From an uncultured Tropicimonas sp. (GTDB lineage: Bacteria; Pseudomonadota; Alphaproteobacteria; Rhodobacterales; Rhodobacteraceae): a stretch of DNA of 64,000 nucleotides. Made by a program: the position numbers and the translations under genes. Location: positions 1 through 64,000 of the forward strand of contig CANMIP010000023.1 in assembly GCA_947497945.1 (NCBI GenBank), read 5' to 3'. The stretch's first letter is position 1. Each line of letters opens with the position of its first letter. Of the stretch, positions 30,292 to 39,382 are shown piece by piece. A model generated the notes under the pieces. It did not search any database. It had not been told where the DNA came from and saw only the letters and a list, made by a program, of their open reading frames with translations.

Positions 30292-30992
30292 GCCTGTTGT
30301 CGTTGAAATCCATGCAGACGAGCATCGGCCAATATGCCGTGCTCCACGATGTTTCCCTTGAGGTGCCGGAGGGCGGAGTCTTCGTCCTGCTGGGCCGCAA
30401 CGGGGCCGGCAAGACCACGACGCTCCGCTCGATCATGGGGCTCTGGGAACCTTCCCCCGGATCGGTTCGCTTTCGCGGCACCGACCTGACGGAGATGCAC
30501 ACGGCCGACATCGCCCGGCTCGGGATCGCTTTCGTGCCGGAAGATATGGGGATTTTCGGCGGGCTGACCGTCGAGGAGAACCTCATCCTCGCCACCGCCA
30601 ATGGCAGCTTCGACAAGGCGGCGCTGGAGCGGATATGGCGGCTCTTTCCGGCGCTGGAGACATTCTGGACCAAGGCGGCCTGGTCGCTTTCGGGCGGGCA
30701 GAAACAGATGCTGGCTGTCGCCCGCGCGATTATCGAGCCGCGCGAGCTGATCCTGATCGACGAGCCGACCAAGGGGCTCGCGCCCTCGATCATCGACGCC
30801 ATGGCGGACGCCTTCCGGGAGATTTCGGCCAACACGACGATCCTGCTGGTCGAGCAGAATTTCGAGTTCGCACGCTCGCTTGGCCGCGACATGGCGGTCA
30901 TCGACGACGGACGGATCGCACATGCCGGCAGCATGGCCGATTTCACCGCCAATACAGACCTGCAGGAAAGCCTGCTGAGCCTGTCCGCGTGA
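30288..30992 (+). CDS. ABC transporter ATP-binding protein, LivF type
   Basis: 234-aa ATPase with Walker A GRNGAGKTT (about 36-44), signature LSGGQKQMLAVARAI and Walker B LILIDEPTKGLAP. It is the second nucleotide-binding subunit of the Liv-type importer. ATGA overlap with the previous gene indicates coupled translation. The permease gene starts 7 bp later. Confidence 0.94.
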   Translation: MSLLSLKSMQTSIGQYAVLHDVSLEVPEGGVFVLLGRNGAGKTTTLRSIMGLWEPSPGSVRFRGTDLTEMHTADIARLGIAFVPEDMGIFGGLTVEENLILATANGSFDKAALERIWRLFPALETFWTKAAWSLSGGQKQMLAVARAIIEPRELILIDEPTKGLAPSIIDAMADAFREISANTTILLVEQNFEFARSLGRDMAVIDDGRIAHAGSMADFTANTDLQESLLSLSA

Positions 30993-30999
30993 GGAAAAC

Positions 31000-31992
31000 A
31001 TGGAAAGACTTCTGACAGCAATCGACCGTACCGGAGGGGTGAACCTGCTGCCGCTGGCCGTCGCGTTCGTGGCCTTCTTCCTGATCGGCGTCCCCTCCTC
31101 CTGGGTGACCCTGACAGTCGCCGGGCTGGCGATGGGAATGATGATCTTCCTGATGGCCTCCGGTCTCTCGCTGGTCTTCGGGCTGATGGACGTGCTGAAT
31201 TTCGGCCATTCCGCCTTTGTCAGCTTCGGCGCCTTCGTCGCCGCGAGCGTGCTCGGCTGGCTGGCCGGCTGGCTCGGCTCCGAAAGCGTGGCGCTCAATG
31301 CGGCGGCGATCTTCCTCGCCTTCCTGGCCGCCATCGCCTTCGGCCTCGCCGCGGGCTGGTTCTTCGAGGCCGTGATCATCAGGCCGGTCTATCACGACCA
31401 CCTGCGCCAGATCCTGATCACCATGGGTGCGCTGATTGTCGCCGAACAGATGATCCTCGCGATCTGGGGCGGCACCCCGATCAACGTGCCGCGGCCGAAT
31501 TTCCTCGAAGGCTCGGTCCTGATGGGCGATGTGGCAATCGAGAAATACCGCGTCTTCGCCTTCCTGCTCGGCCTCGTGGTCTATCTCGCGCTGAAATTCA
31601 CCCTGAACCGGACCCGGATCGGGCTGCTGATCCGCGCCGGGGTGGAAAACCGTGAAATGGTCGAGGCGCTCGGCTTCCGGATCGACCGGCTCTTCATCGC
31701 CGTCTTCATGGTCGGCTCGGCGCTGGCAGCCCTCGGCGGCGCCATGTGGGCCGGATACGAGACACTGATCACCCCCGCGCTTGGCGCCGAAATGATGATC
31801 GTGGTCTTCATCGTCGTCATCATCGGCGGGCTCGGTTCCATCGAAGGCACGTTGCTGGGCGCGATCATGGTCGGGCTGGTGGCCAATTATGTCGGCTTCC
31901 TGGCGCCGAAACTGGCGCTGGCATCGAACATGATCCTGATGATGGTGATCCTGCTCTGGCGCCCCAACGGCCTTCGGCCGGCTGTGAAGTGA
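31000..31992 (+). CDS. ABC transporter permease, LivH type
   Basis: 330-aa inner-membrane protein with eight or more hydrophobic segments. The LivH/LivM family motif 'GLSLVFGLMDVLNFGHSAFV' lies near residue 55, and 'VVIIGGLGSIEGTLLGAIMV' lies in the C-terminal third. It pairs with the next gene's product to form the translocation pore. A GAGGAAA ribosome binding site precedes ATG 31000. Confidence 0.93.
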   Translation: MERLLTAIDRTGGVNLLPLAVAFVAFFLIGVPSSWVTLTVAGLAMGMMIFLMASGLSLVFGLMDVLNFGHSAFVSFGAFVAASVLGWLAGWLGSESVALNAAAIFLAFLAAIAFGLAAGWFFEAVIIRPVYHDHLRQILITMGALIVAEQMILAIWGGTPINVPRPNFLEGSVLMGDVAIEKYRVFAFLLGLVVYLALKFTLNRTRIGLLIRAGVENREMVEALGFRIDRLFIAVFMVGSALAALGGAMWAGYETLITPALGAEMMIVVFIVVIIGGLGSIEGTLLGAIMVGLVANYVGFLAPKLALASNMILMMVILLWRPNGLRPAVK

Positions 31993-31999
31993 GGCTCAG

Positions 32000-33073
32000 A
32001 TGACCCAGCAAATCAATCGCGGCGAGCGCTTCGTGAAGCTCGTGGTCCTGCTGATCGCGGCGCTGCTTCTCTTCGCCCCCTTCCTCTTTCAGGATATCCG
32101 CTCGCTCGAGGTTGCCGCCCGGATCTGCGTCTTCATCGTGCTGGTGGCGAGTTATGACCTGCTGATCGGTTATACCGGCATCGTCAGCTTCGCCCATACG
32201 ATGTTCTTCGGCTTCGGCGCCTATGGCGCGGCGATCGCGCTGAAACAGATGGGGCCGGGCTGGGACGCGGTGATCCTCGGCACGCTTGCCGGGGCGTTGG
32301 TTTCGCTGGTCATGGCCGTGGCAATCGGGCTGCTGTCCCTCCGGGTGAAAGCGATCTTCTTCGCCATGATCACGCTTGCCGCTGCCAGCGTCGCCATGGT
32401 TCTCGCCAGCCAGCTGTCGCAATTCACTGGCGGCGAGGACGGCATCACCTACAAGACCCCCGAGATCTTCAAGACCGCCACCAAGCTCGCCGTGACCGAG
32501 GAGGGCAAGGTCGCGCGGCTCTTCGGGGTGAAACTGAACGGCAAGCTGGCAGCCTATTACTTCGTCTTCGCAACCAGCCTTGTCCTGTTCCTCTTCATGA
32601 TCCGGCTGGTCGCCTCGCCCATCGGCACAGTTCTCAAGGCAATCCGCGAGAATGAGGCCCGCGCCGAGGCCATCGGCTATCGCGTCGTCGCCTACCGGAC
32701 CTTCATCTTCTGTGTCGCCGCCGTGATCGCTTCGCTCGCAGGCTCGGTCTACTCGATCTGGCTCAAATATACCGGCCCCGAGACGGCACTCAGCTTCACC
32801 ATCATGATCGACATCCTGCTGATGGTCGTGATCGGCGGCATGGGCACGATGTATGGCGCGGTGATCGGCGCAGTCCTGCTGGTGCTCGCACAGTATTACC
32901 TGCGCGACCTGATGGGCAGCGCGGCCGAGGCCCTGTCCGAGATCCCCCTGCTTCCGTTCATCCTCGAACCCGACAGGTGGCTGTTCTGGCTCGGTATCAT
33001 CTTCATCCTGCTTGTCTATTTCTTCCCCAGGGGGATCGCAGGCACCCTTTCCGAAAAGGACGCGAAAACATGA
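32000..33073 (+). CDS. ABC transporter permease, LivM type
   Basis: 357-aa inner-membrane protein with the LivM motif 'LLIGYTGIVSFAHTMFFGFG' near residue 55 and about nine to ten hydrophobic segments. A loop near residues 140-190 is longer than usual. It completes the importer. Its stop overlaps the start of the alpha/beta hydrolase gene (ATGA), tying the enzyme to the transporter. Confidence 0.93.
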   Translation: MTQQINRGERFVKLVVLLIAALLLFAPFLFQDIRSLEVAARICVFIVLVASYDLLIGYTGIVSFAHTMFFGFGAYGAAIALKQMGPGWDAVILGTLAGALVSLVMAVAIGLLSLRVKAIFFAMITLAAASVAMVLASQLSQFTGGEDGITYKTPEIFKTATKLAVTEEGKVARLFGVKLNGKLAAYYFVFATSLVLFLFMIRLVASPIGTVLKAIRENEARAEAIGYRVVAYRTFIFCVAAVIASLAGSVYSIWLKYTGPETALSFTIMIDILLMVVIGGMGTMYGAVIGAVLLVLAQYYLRDLMGSAAEALSEIPLLPFILEPDRWLFWLGIIFILLVYFFPRGIAGTLSEKDAKT

Positions 33074-33927
33074 GCACGCCCCGGTTCTGTTTTGTTCCGA
33101 TCATGGATCACGAACTCCATGTGACCCTCTGGGGCGACCCGTCCAACCCGCCGCTTGTCATGTGGCATGGCCTCGCGCGCAGTGGTCGGGATTTCGACGA
33201 GCTGGCCTCTGCACTGTCCGACGCGTATTTCGTCCTGTGCCCGGACACGATCGGGCGCGGGCTGTCGAGCTGGTCCGACAACCCGGAAGCCGAATACTCG
33301 ATCGAGTATTACTCCGGCATCGCGGCGGACCTGCTGGACCATTTCGAGATCGAGCAGACCGGTTGGATCGGCACCTCCATGGGAGGGCTGATCGCCATGC
33401 GGATGGCGTCCGGACCGCTGGCCGATCGCCTGTCCTGGATGATCCTCAACGATATCGGCCCGGAGATTCCCGAGGCGGCAATCGACCGGATCCTGGCATA
33501 TGCTGACACCCAGCCGGAATTTGGCTCCCTGCGCGAGGCGGAGCAGTGGTTTCGTGCCGCCTACATGCCCTTCGGCCCGGCCAGCGACGGCTTCTGGTCG
33601 CGCATGGCGCGCTGTTCGGTGCGCCGGCGCAGCAATGGCACCTTCACGACCCATTACGACCCCCGCATCACCATCCAGTTCCTCGCCTCCTCAGAGGAGT
33701 TGACGAGCTGGGACAGGTATGAGCGCATCACGATCCCGACGCATCTCGTCCGCGGCGCCGAGTCCGACCTGCTGCCGGCCTCGACGGCGGCGCGCATGGT
33801 GGCCTCCGGACCGCGCCCGCGCCTGACCGAGTTCCACGATTGCGGACATGCCCCATCGCTTTCGAGACCGGAAGATGCCCGCTACATCCGTGACATGATC
33901 GAAGAGTTGAGCGCAGCGCGATCCTGA
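33070..33927 (+). CDS. Alpha/beta hydrolase fold enzyme
   Basis: 285-aa hydrolase. The oxyanion region is 'LVMWHGLARSGRDFDELA', the nucleophile elbow is GTSMGGL (Ser near 99), and a late His in 'FHDCGHAPSLSRPEDA' together with an earlier Asp completes the likely triad. ATGA coupling to the LivM-type permease suggests it acts on the imported compound, such as an ester, lactone or amide. Its start at 33070 is set by that overlap. The substrate is unknown. Confidence 0.88.
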   Translation: MSTPRFCFVPIMDHELHVTLWGDPSNPPLVMWHGLARSGRDFDELASALSDAYFVLCPDTIGRGLSSWSDNPEAEYSIEYYSGIAADLLDHFEIEQTGWIGTSMGGLIAMRMASGPLADRLSWMILNDIGPEIPEAAIDRILAYADTQPEFGSLREAEQWFRAAYMPFGPASDGFWSRMARCSVRRRSNGTFTTHYDPRITIQFLASSEELTSWDRYERITIPTHLVRGAESDLLPASTAARMVASGPRPRLTEFHDCGHAPSLSRPEDARYIRDMIEELSAARS

Positions 33928-33993
33928 GAGATCGGGAACGGGAACCGCTCTCGCGGGCTCCGTCCCGGCCCCGTCCCTAAAGATCCGTCCGGT

Positions 33994-34770
33994 TCAACGG
34001 CCCTCGAACTGCGCCGGGCGCTTCTCGATGAACGCCACGATCCCTTCCTTGAAGTCGCGGGTCTTGCCGCACTCGCCCTGCAAACGCGCCTCCAGTTCGA
34101 GCTGGGTGGTCAGGTCGTGGTTCAGCGACTCGCGGATGGCGCGCTTGACATGCGCATAGGCCGCTGTCGGCCCCTTGGCGAGATGCAGAGCGCGCCGCCA
34201 CCAGTGATCGGCGAATTCCGCGTCCGGCACGGCCTCCCAGATCATGCCAAGCGCATCGGCCTCCTTCGCGCTCATCGGCTCGGCAAAGAGCGTCGCACCC
34301 ATCGCCTTGGCGAAGCCCATCTTGCGCGGCAGCCAATAGGTGCCGCCGGCATCCGGGATCAGCCCGATCCGGGTGAAGGCCTGCAGGAAGGTCGCGCTCT
34401 CGGTGGCGATCACCACGTCACAGGCCAGCGCGAGATTGGCCCCTGCGCCAGCGGCCGCGCCATTCACGGCGGCGACGGTCGGGATCGGGGACTCGTAGAT
34501 TTCGTGCAGCATGGGCGTGTATTCATCGCGCAGCAGCCGTTCGAGGTCGATATCGCCCGGATTGGCGCCATCGCCGAGATCCTGGCCGGCGCAGAAGGCC
34601 CGGCCCGAACCGGTCAGCACCATGACCCGCGCCTCCGTCCCGGCGCGTTTCACCGCATCGGCCAGCTCGGCCCGCATCTGGGTGTTGAGCGCGTTCATCA
34701 CGTCGGCGCGGTTCATCGTCACGATGGCGATGTCGTCGCGGACCACATAGCGGATGGTTTCGTATTGCAC
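33994..34770 (-). CDS. Enoyl-CoA hydratase/isomerase family protein (PaaG-like)
   Basis: 258-aa crotonase-fold protein. The CoA/oxyanion segments are 'LTGSGRAFCAGQDLGDG' and 'VAAVNGAAAGAGANLALACD'. An Asp in the 'LIPDAGGTYWLPR' segment resembles PaaG (ring-opening oxepin-CoA isomerase), but a simple enoyl-CoA hydratase is equally possible. The start is GTG 34770 with GGGAGG 7 bases upstream; a start at 34806 would add 12 residues without a site. It is convergent with the alpha/beta hydrolase. Confidence 0.85.
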   Translation of the reverse strand: MQYETIRYVVRDDIAIVTMNRADVMNALNTQMRAELADAVKRAGTEARVMVLTGSGRAFCAGQDLGDGANPGDIDLERLLRDEYTPMLHEIYESPIPTVAAVNGAAAGAGANLALACDVVIATESATFLQAFTRIGLIPDAGGTYWLPRKMGFAKAMGATLFAEPMSAKEADALGMIWEAVPDAEFADHWWRRALHLAKGPTAAYAHVKRAIRESLNHDLTTQLELEARLQGECGKTRDFKEGIVAFIEKRPAQFEGR

Positions 34771-34854
34771 GCCGGTGCCTCCCTTGAGCTGTCTTGCGCG
34801 CGACAATAGGCGAAGCTGCGGCTCAGGGAAGGGGCGGCGCGGCGAAACCGGGCG

Positions 34855-35307
34855 TCACTCCTTCAGGAGATCCTTCAACCGCGCCTCTTCTTCCGTGCTC
34901 AGCCCCTCGGAAGCGGCATCGGGGGCCGTCCTGCGGCCACGGATATAGACGAATCCCACGCCGCCCGCGATCAGCAGCATGACGGGGCCGGCGATCCAGA
35001 GCAGCAGATTCGCGCCCGTCGTGGTCGGCTTGAGCAGGACATATTCGCCGTAGCGGCCAACCACGTAGTCGATCACCTCGCCATCGCTGTCCCCCTCCAC
35101 AAGCCGCTCGCGCACCAGCACCCGCAGGTCGGCGGCCAGCTCGGCATTGGATTCGTCGATATTCTCGTTGCGGCAGACAAGGCAGCGCAGCTCCTTGGAG
35201 ATTTCGCGGGCGCGCGCCTCAAGGGCCGGGTCGTCGAGAATCTCCTCTGGCGTCACGGCGAAGACGGGCGCTGCGACGAGAAGCAGGGCGGCAATCAGAC
35301 GTTTCAT
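34855..35307 (-). CDS. ccmH: Cytochrome c maturation protein CcmH
   Basis: 150-aa membrane-anchored thiol-disulfide protein. A signal/anchor (1-18) is followed by the CcmH domain with the RCLVCRN active site (Cys42, Cys45), one membrane helix near 105-125, and a charged tail. It reduces apocytochrome c haem-binding cysteines with CcmF/CcmG in the periplasm. The start at ATG 35307 overlaps the ccmF stop (ATGA). Longer upstream readings are shadows of ccmF. Confidence 0.94.
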   Translation of the reverse strand: MKRLIAALLLVAAPVFAVTPEEILDDPALEARAREISKELRCLVCRNENIDESNAELAADLRVLVRERLVEGDSDGEVIDYVVGRYGEYVLLKPTTTGANLLLWIAGPVMLLIAGGVGFVYIRGRRTAPDAASEGLSTEEEARLKDLLKE

Positions 35308-37286
35308 TCGGCAGGCACTCCGGCAGCGGCGGCGGCGCGGCGCTTGCGGGCACCAGCGGCGACACGGTAACGGCGATCGGTGAGCGAGAAGACGCCGCCA
35401 AAGCCCATGATGATGCAACCGGCCCAGATCCAGTTGGCGAAGGGCTTGATATAGGTCCGCACGGCCCAGCCGCCATCGGATTGCTCATCGCCAATGACGA
35501 GATAGATGTCCCGCCAGAAGCCATTGTCGATACCGGCTTCCGTGGTCGGCATCTGGGCAACGGGGTAGACGCGCTTTTCGGGGTGCAGGACCGAGACTTC
35601 CTTGCCATTCCGGAAGACCGCCATCGAGGCCATGGTGGAAACGTAGTTCGGACCGGGGATCTCGCGCACGTCGCGCAGCTCGATCTCGTAACCGGCATGT
35701 TCGAAGCGGTCCCCGAGTTTCGCGACGCGGATATCCTCCGACTCCCAGGCCGTCAGCCCGGCAATGCCGAAGAGCGTGATCGCAAGCCCGGTATGGGCCG
35801 TGGCCTTGCCCCAGTCGGCGCCGGGAAGGCTGCGCAGGCGGCGCAGCTTGCTGGACAGGTCCCCGCGCCCGGTGCGCGACCACAGGTCGATCAGCGCGCC
35901 CATCGTGACCCAGGCGGCCAGCGTGAAACCGATCGGCGCCAGCATGCTCATGCCGGTCTGCATCACGAGAACAAGCGCACCGCCGGCGATTGCGAGCGCC
36001 AGCGCGCCCCAGAGCGGCTGCATCGTCCGGGTGAGGTTGCCGCGTTTCCAGGGCAACATGGCGCCGATGGGCAGGATCGCGGTCAGCGCGATCATGAAGG
36101 GGGTGAAAGCAGCATCGAAGAAAGGCGCGCCGACGGAGAGCTTGCGGCCCAGCATCATCTCGGCGACCAGCGGCCAGATCGTGCCGACGAAGACCACGAA
36201 GGCGGCAACGGCGAGCAGGATATTGTTGGTCACCAGCGCCGTTTCGCGGCTGATCATGGCAAAGACGCCCTTGGCCTCCATCGCCGAGGCGCGGGCGGCA
36301 TAGAGCGTCAGCGCGCCGCCCATGAAGACGGCAAGGATCATCAGGATGAAGACGCCGCGCTCTGGGTCGTTGGCGAAGGCGTGCACCGAGGTGATGACAC
36401 CGGAGCGGACGAGGAAGGTGCCGATCAGCGAGAAGCCGAAGGCCATGATGGCAAGCAGGATTGTCCAGCTTTTCAGCGCCTCGCGCTTTTCGACCACGAT
36501 GGCCGAATGCAGCAGGGCGGCGGCCAGCAGCCAGGGCATGAAGGAGGCGTTTTCGACCGGATCCCAGAACCAGAATCCGCCCCAGCCGAGCTCGTAATAA
36601 GCCCACCAGGAGCCGAGCCCGATACCGATGGTCAGGAAGAGCCAGGCGGCCAGCGTCCAGGGGCGGACCCAGCGACCCCAGGCGGCGTCGACACGGCCTT
36701 CGAGAAGCGCCGCAATGGCAAAGGAGAAGGCCATCGAGAGGCCGACATAGCCGAGATAGAGGAAGGGCGGGTGGAAGGCGAGGCCGGGATCCTGCAGCAG
36801 CGGGTTGAGATCCTCGCCATTCATCGGCGGGGTGGCGACCCGCAGGAAGGGGTTCGAGGTGAAGAGGATGAAGCCGTAGAAGGCGACCGAGATCGAGGCC
36901 TGCACCGCCAGGACGCGGGCACGCAACGTATCACGCAGGTTTGATCCGAAGAAGGCCGCGCAACCGCCGAAAAGCGCCAGGATCAGCACCCAGAGCAGCA
37001 TCGAGCCCTCGTGATTCCCCCAGACCCCGGAGATCTTGTAGAGCATCGGCATGAACTTGTTGGAGTTCATGACCACCAGCCGAACCGAGAAATCGGAGGT
37101 CACGAAGGCATAGGTCAACGCGCCGAAAGAGAAGGAGACCAGCAGGAATTGCAGGATCGCAGCGGGTTCCGCCACGGCCATCCAGCCCGGCCAGCGCCGG
37201 GAAGCCCCGATCAACGGGACGATCATCTGAACAATCGCGACAAGCGCGGCGAGGACGAGGGCGAAGTGGCCGAGTTCGACTATCAT
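35304..37286 (-). CDS. ccmF: Cytochrome c haem lyase subunit CcmF
   Basis: 660-aa polytopic inner-membrane protein with about 14-15 helices. The WWD haem-handling domain is visible as 'WAYYELGWGGFWFWDPVEN' near residue 240. It ligates haem to apocytochrome c with CcmH. The start is ATG 37286 ('MIVELGHFALV'); the extra 79 residues readable upstream are not CcmF-like. Only ccmF and ccmH are here; ccmABCDEG are not in the window and ccmE is not adjacent upstream. Confidence 0.95.
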   Translation of the reverse strand: MIVELGHFALVLAALVAIVQMIVPLIGASRRWPGWMAVAEPAAILQFLLVSFSFGALTYAFVTSDFSVRLVVMNSNKFMPMLYKISGVWGNHEGSMLLWVLILALFGGCAAFFGSNLRDTLRARVLAVQASISVAFYGFILFTSNPFLRVATPPMNGEDLNPLLQDPGLAFHPPFLYLGYVGLSMAFSFAIAALLEGRVDAAWGRWVRPWTLAAWLFLTIGIGLGSWWAYYELGWGGFWFWDPVENASFMPWLLAAALLHSAIVVEKREALKSWTILLAIMAFGFSLIGTFLVRSGVITSVHAFANDPERGVFILMILAVFMGGALTLYAARASAMEAKGVFAMISRETALVTNNILLAVAAFVVFVGTIWPLVAEMMLGRKLSVGAPFFDAAFTPFMIALTAILPIGAMLPWKRGNLTRTMQPLWGALALAIAGGALVLVMQTGMSMLAPIGFTLAAWVTMGALIDLWSRTGRGDLSSKLRRLRSLPGADWGKATAHTGLAITLFGIAGLTAWESEDIRVAKLGDRFEHAGYEIELRDVREIPGPNYVSTMASMAVFRNGKEVSVLHPEKRVYPVAQMPTTEAGIDNGFWRDIYLVIGDEQSDGGWAVRTYIKPFANWIWAGCIIMGFGGVFSLTDRRYRVAAGARKRRAAAAAGVPAE

Positions 37287-37532
37287 GGCGCGAAACCTAT
37301 CGGAGCGCCCGGCCTCGGGCAACAGCCCTGGGCACGATTGCCGACGCGGGTCGCTTCGGCCACCGGGCGCGCATGGCGCCTGTTGGGCGCGGAACAGGGC
37401 ACGGTTGCCGTCCCGTTCGAAGTGCCACGTCGGGATGGCATCGCGCCTTTCGGAAGAGAGGCGCGGGCGTCGGGATAGGCCGGCACTGCGGCGTCGCGGG
37501 TGTCGCAGCGGATCACGCGGCACCCGAGAGGC

Positions 37533-38183
37533 TCACATTTGCGCTTCACTCGCCTCAGAGGGGCGCGCGACCGTATCGAAGGCCAGCCGCAGCGCGTAGG
37601 ATCGAATGTCGTTCGACCAGCTTGCCATATGGTGTTCGCAAAGTGACCGGTCGCCGGCAAAGAGCGCCCGTATCGCTTCCTCGTACCCGGGAAGGTCGCC
37701 GGCAATCGCTTGCAGGACGGTATAGGCCGCCTCGCGCGCGGCCCGCTGTTGCGCTTCAGGGTTCGGCTGCCGCCGCGCCTCGTCGACGAGCCGCCGCAAG
37801 GTTGCGGACGCACCGCCCTGTTGCGTGGACAGCCAGTCCCAATGGCGTGGCAGCAATGTCACCTCGCGCGATACAACCCCAAGCTTCGGGCGGCCGCGCC
37901 CTCTGGGTTTGTCACCTCCGCCCGGCGCGTCCTCCGCCCGGGGCCGGAAACGGCCGGGGCGACTTGGCGGTGGCGTCGACAACCTTTCCGCAATCTCCGC
38001 ATCGCTGCCGCGAAGATCCAGGTCGACGATCCTGCCGGTCGCGTCGTCGAACACAAGGATCGGCTGTTTTGCCTTGGCACTGTCCGCATGCTTCACGGCA
38101 AGAGCCACCTCGAGCCGAGGACCGGCATGAAGGATTTCATGGCCCAGGAAGGCCGTACAGGGATCGGAAAGACGCTTTGTCAT
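37533..38183 (-). CDS. DUF2239 family protein
   Basis: 216-aa cytoplasmic protein resembling DUF2239. The N-terminus ('FLGHEILHAGPRLEVALAVK') is followed by a short strand region with 'ILVFDDATGRIVDLDLRGS'. A Pro/Arg/Gly-rich linker (about 70-100, 'GRGRPKLGVVSREVTLLPRH') then leads to a helical C-terminus with 'GGASATLRRLVDEARR'. The 'GRPKLGVVSREVTLLPRHWDWL' region resembles a small DNA-binding or antitoxin-like segment. Two CCCGGG-centred palindromes lie 29-71 bp upstream of the start, so the gene is probably tightly regulated, perhaps by itself. Function is unknown. Confidence 0.75.
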   Translation of the reverse strand: MTKRLSDPCTAFLGHEILHAGPRLEVALAVKHADSAKAKQPILVFDDATGRIVDLDLRGSDAEIAERLSTPPPSRPGRFRPRAEDAPGGGDKPRGRGRPKLGVVSREVTLLPRHWDWLSTQQGGASATLRRLVDEARRQPNPEAQQRAAREAAYTVLQAIAGDLPGYEEAIRALFAGDRSLCEHHMASWSNDIRSYALRLAFDTVARPSEASEAQM

Positions 38184-38211
38184 GGAATCACCAGAGTTGA
38201 GAGAAGGATGG

Positions 38212-38254
38212 TTTATACCCGGGCATAAATAAGATCAATATAACCCGGGTAAAA
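38212..38254 (-). promoter_or_regulatory. Paired CCCGGG-centred palindromes upstream of DUF2239
   Basis: Site 1, TTTATACCCGGGCATAAA (38212-38229), is an 18-bp palindrome with one mismatched pair. Site 2, centred on CCCGGG at 38244-38249, reads TAACCCGGGTAA. Centres are 26 bp apart, about 2.5 helical turns. They lie directly upstream of the gene starting at 38183, in AT-rich flanks unlike the surrounding DNA. They are likely operators for an unidentified repressor. Confidence 0.7.
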
Positions 38255-38296
38255 ACTCTCTCGATTTGGCCCGAGCCCTTTCCGACGCCCCGCCCG

Positions 38297-39274
38297 TCAG
38301 TTCTTCAGCACGACACAGCCAACGCCGCTCTTGCGCAAAGTCCAGCAGATCCGATCCGCCGCCTTCCGGCTCTCGGCCCCGATCTGTGCGGTCCATTGCG
38401 TGCCATGCCGTGCCGGCAGGCGCATGCGGATATAGCTGATCTCCTGTCCCTGCAGCGCCGCGCTCCTGGCCTGCGCGCGCTGCAGGCGATAGGCGGTGAT
38501 GTCGCGGCTGCGATGCGCGGCCAGGATCACCGCCCAGGGCATCCGGCTCGACGGATTGCGGAAAGCCTTCAGGCTGCGGTTGCGGGCGAGCTCTTCACAA
38601 GCCGCACGGAAGGACATGCCCTTCTCCAATGCGAACTCCGGCGCTTCGGGCGGGGCGTCGCGCCACTCGGTTGCCGAATATCCGGTGATCGCGGGAACAT
38701 AGGCGCGGGTCTCCGGCGGCAGTCTACGGTCGCGTTGGAGGAAATCTTCCAGCCGCGTCTCGCCGGCATTATAGGCGGCGGCAGCGAACCCGACATTTCC
38801 GTAGAGGTCGCGCAGCTCCGCGAGATAGGTCGCGGACGCGCGGAGCGCCTCGGCGGGATTGAACGGATCGACAAGTCCGCGCCGCTGTGCCGTGCCCGGC
38901 ATGAACTGCGCGATGCCCTGTGCGCCGGCCGGGCTGATGGCGGTCGCATCATAGAGGCTCTCGCGCCAGATCAGCCGGGCGAAGAAACCGGCATCGAGCC
39001 CGGCTTCCCCGGCCGTTGCCTCGAGCGTGCGGCAGGTATCGGGGATATACCGGGCGAGAGAGATGCAATGGGCGCCATCGGCGGTACAGCGCAGTCCCTT
39101 CTTGCCAAGCCATGCCGGACGAGGGCGCGGGCGGATCGCAGGGGACCGGGCCTCGGTCGTGGCCCAGCGCGCCGGTCCGGGCGGATCAGCGCGCCCCGGC
39201 TGTGCCAGAAAAAGCATCCCGACAGCCAGAAGGCCGCAGGCGATCCTGGAAGGCCAATCGGGGCCACTGGCCAT
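38297..39274 (-). CDS. Periplasmic lytic transglycosylase (SLT domain) with SPOR-like C-terminus
   Basis: 325-aa secreted protein. The signal peptide ends near 'AQPGRAD' (about residue 30). The SLT/goose-lysozyme domain spans about 85-215, with catalytic Glu105 in 'LIWRESLYDATAISPAGAQG', then 'IAQFMPGTA' and 'AAAAYNAG'. The C-terminal 75 residues have a SPOR-like pattern for peptidoglycan binding. It cleaves glycan strands in wall remodelling. The start is ATG 39274 with GGAGGAGCA upstream; 39364 is too far out. Confidence 0.88.
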   Translation of the reverse strand: MASGPDWPSRIACGLLAVGMLFLAQPGRADPPGPARWATTEARSPAIRPRPRPAWLGKKGLRCTADGAHCISLARYIPDTCRTLEATAGEAGLDAGFFARLIWRESLYDATAISPAGAQGIAQFMPGTAQRRGLVDPFNPAEALRASATYLAELRDLYGNVGFAAAAYNAGETRLEDFLQRDRRLPPETRAYVPAITGYSATEWRDAPPEAPEFALEKGMSFRAACEELARNRSLKAFRNPSSRMPWAVILAAHRSRDITAYRLQRAQARSAALQGQEISYIRMRLPARHGTQWTAQIGAESRKAADRICWTLRKSGVGCVVLKN

Positions 39275-39382
39275 TGCTCCTCCCCCCCGAACATGCTCCG
39301 CCCCCCACAGATACACGGGAATCGGCATTCGCCAAGCGGCGTCCCTTACAGCGAGCCGGGGCAAACCGGCCCCGCACGCCTG

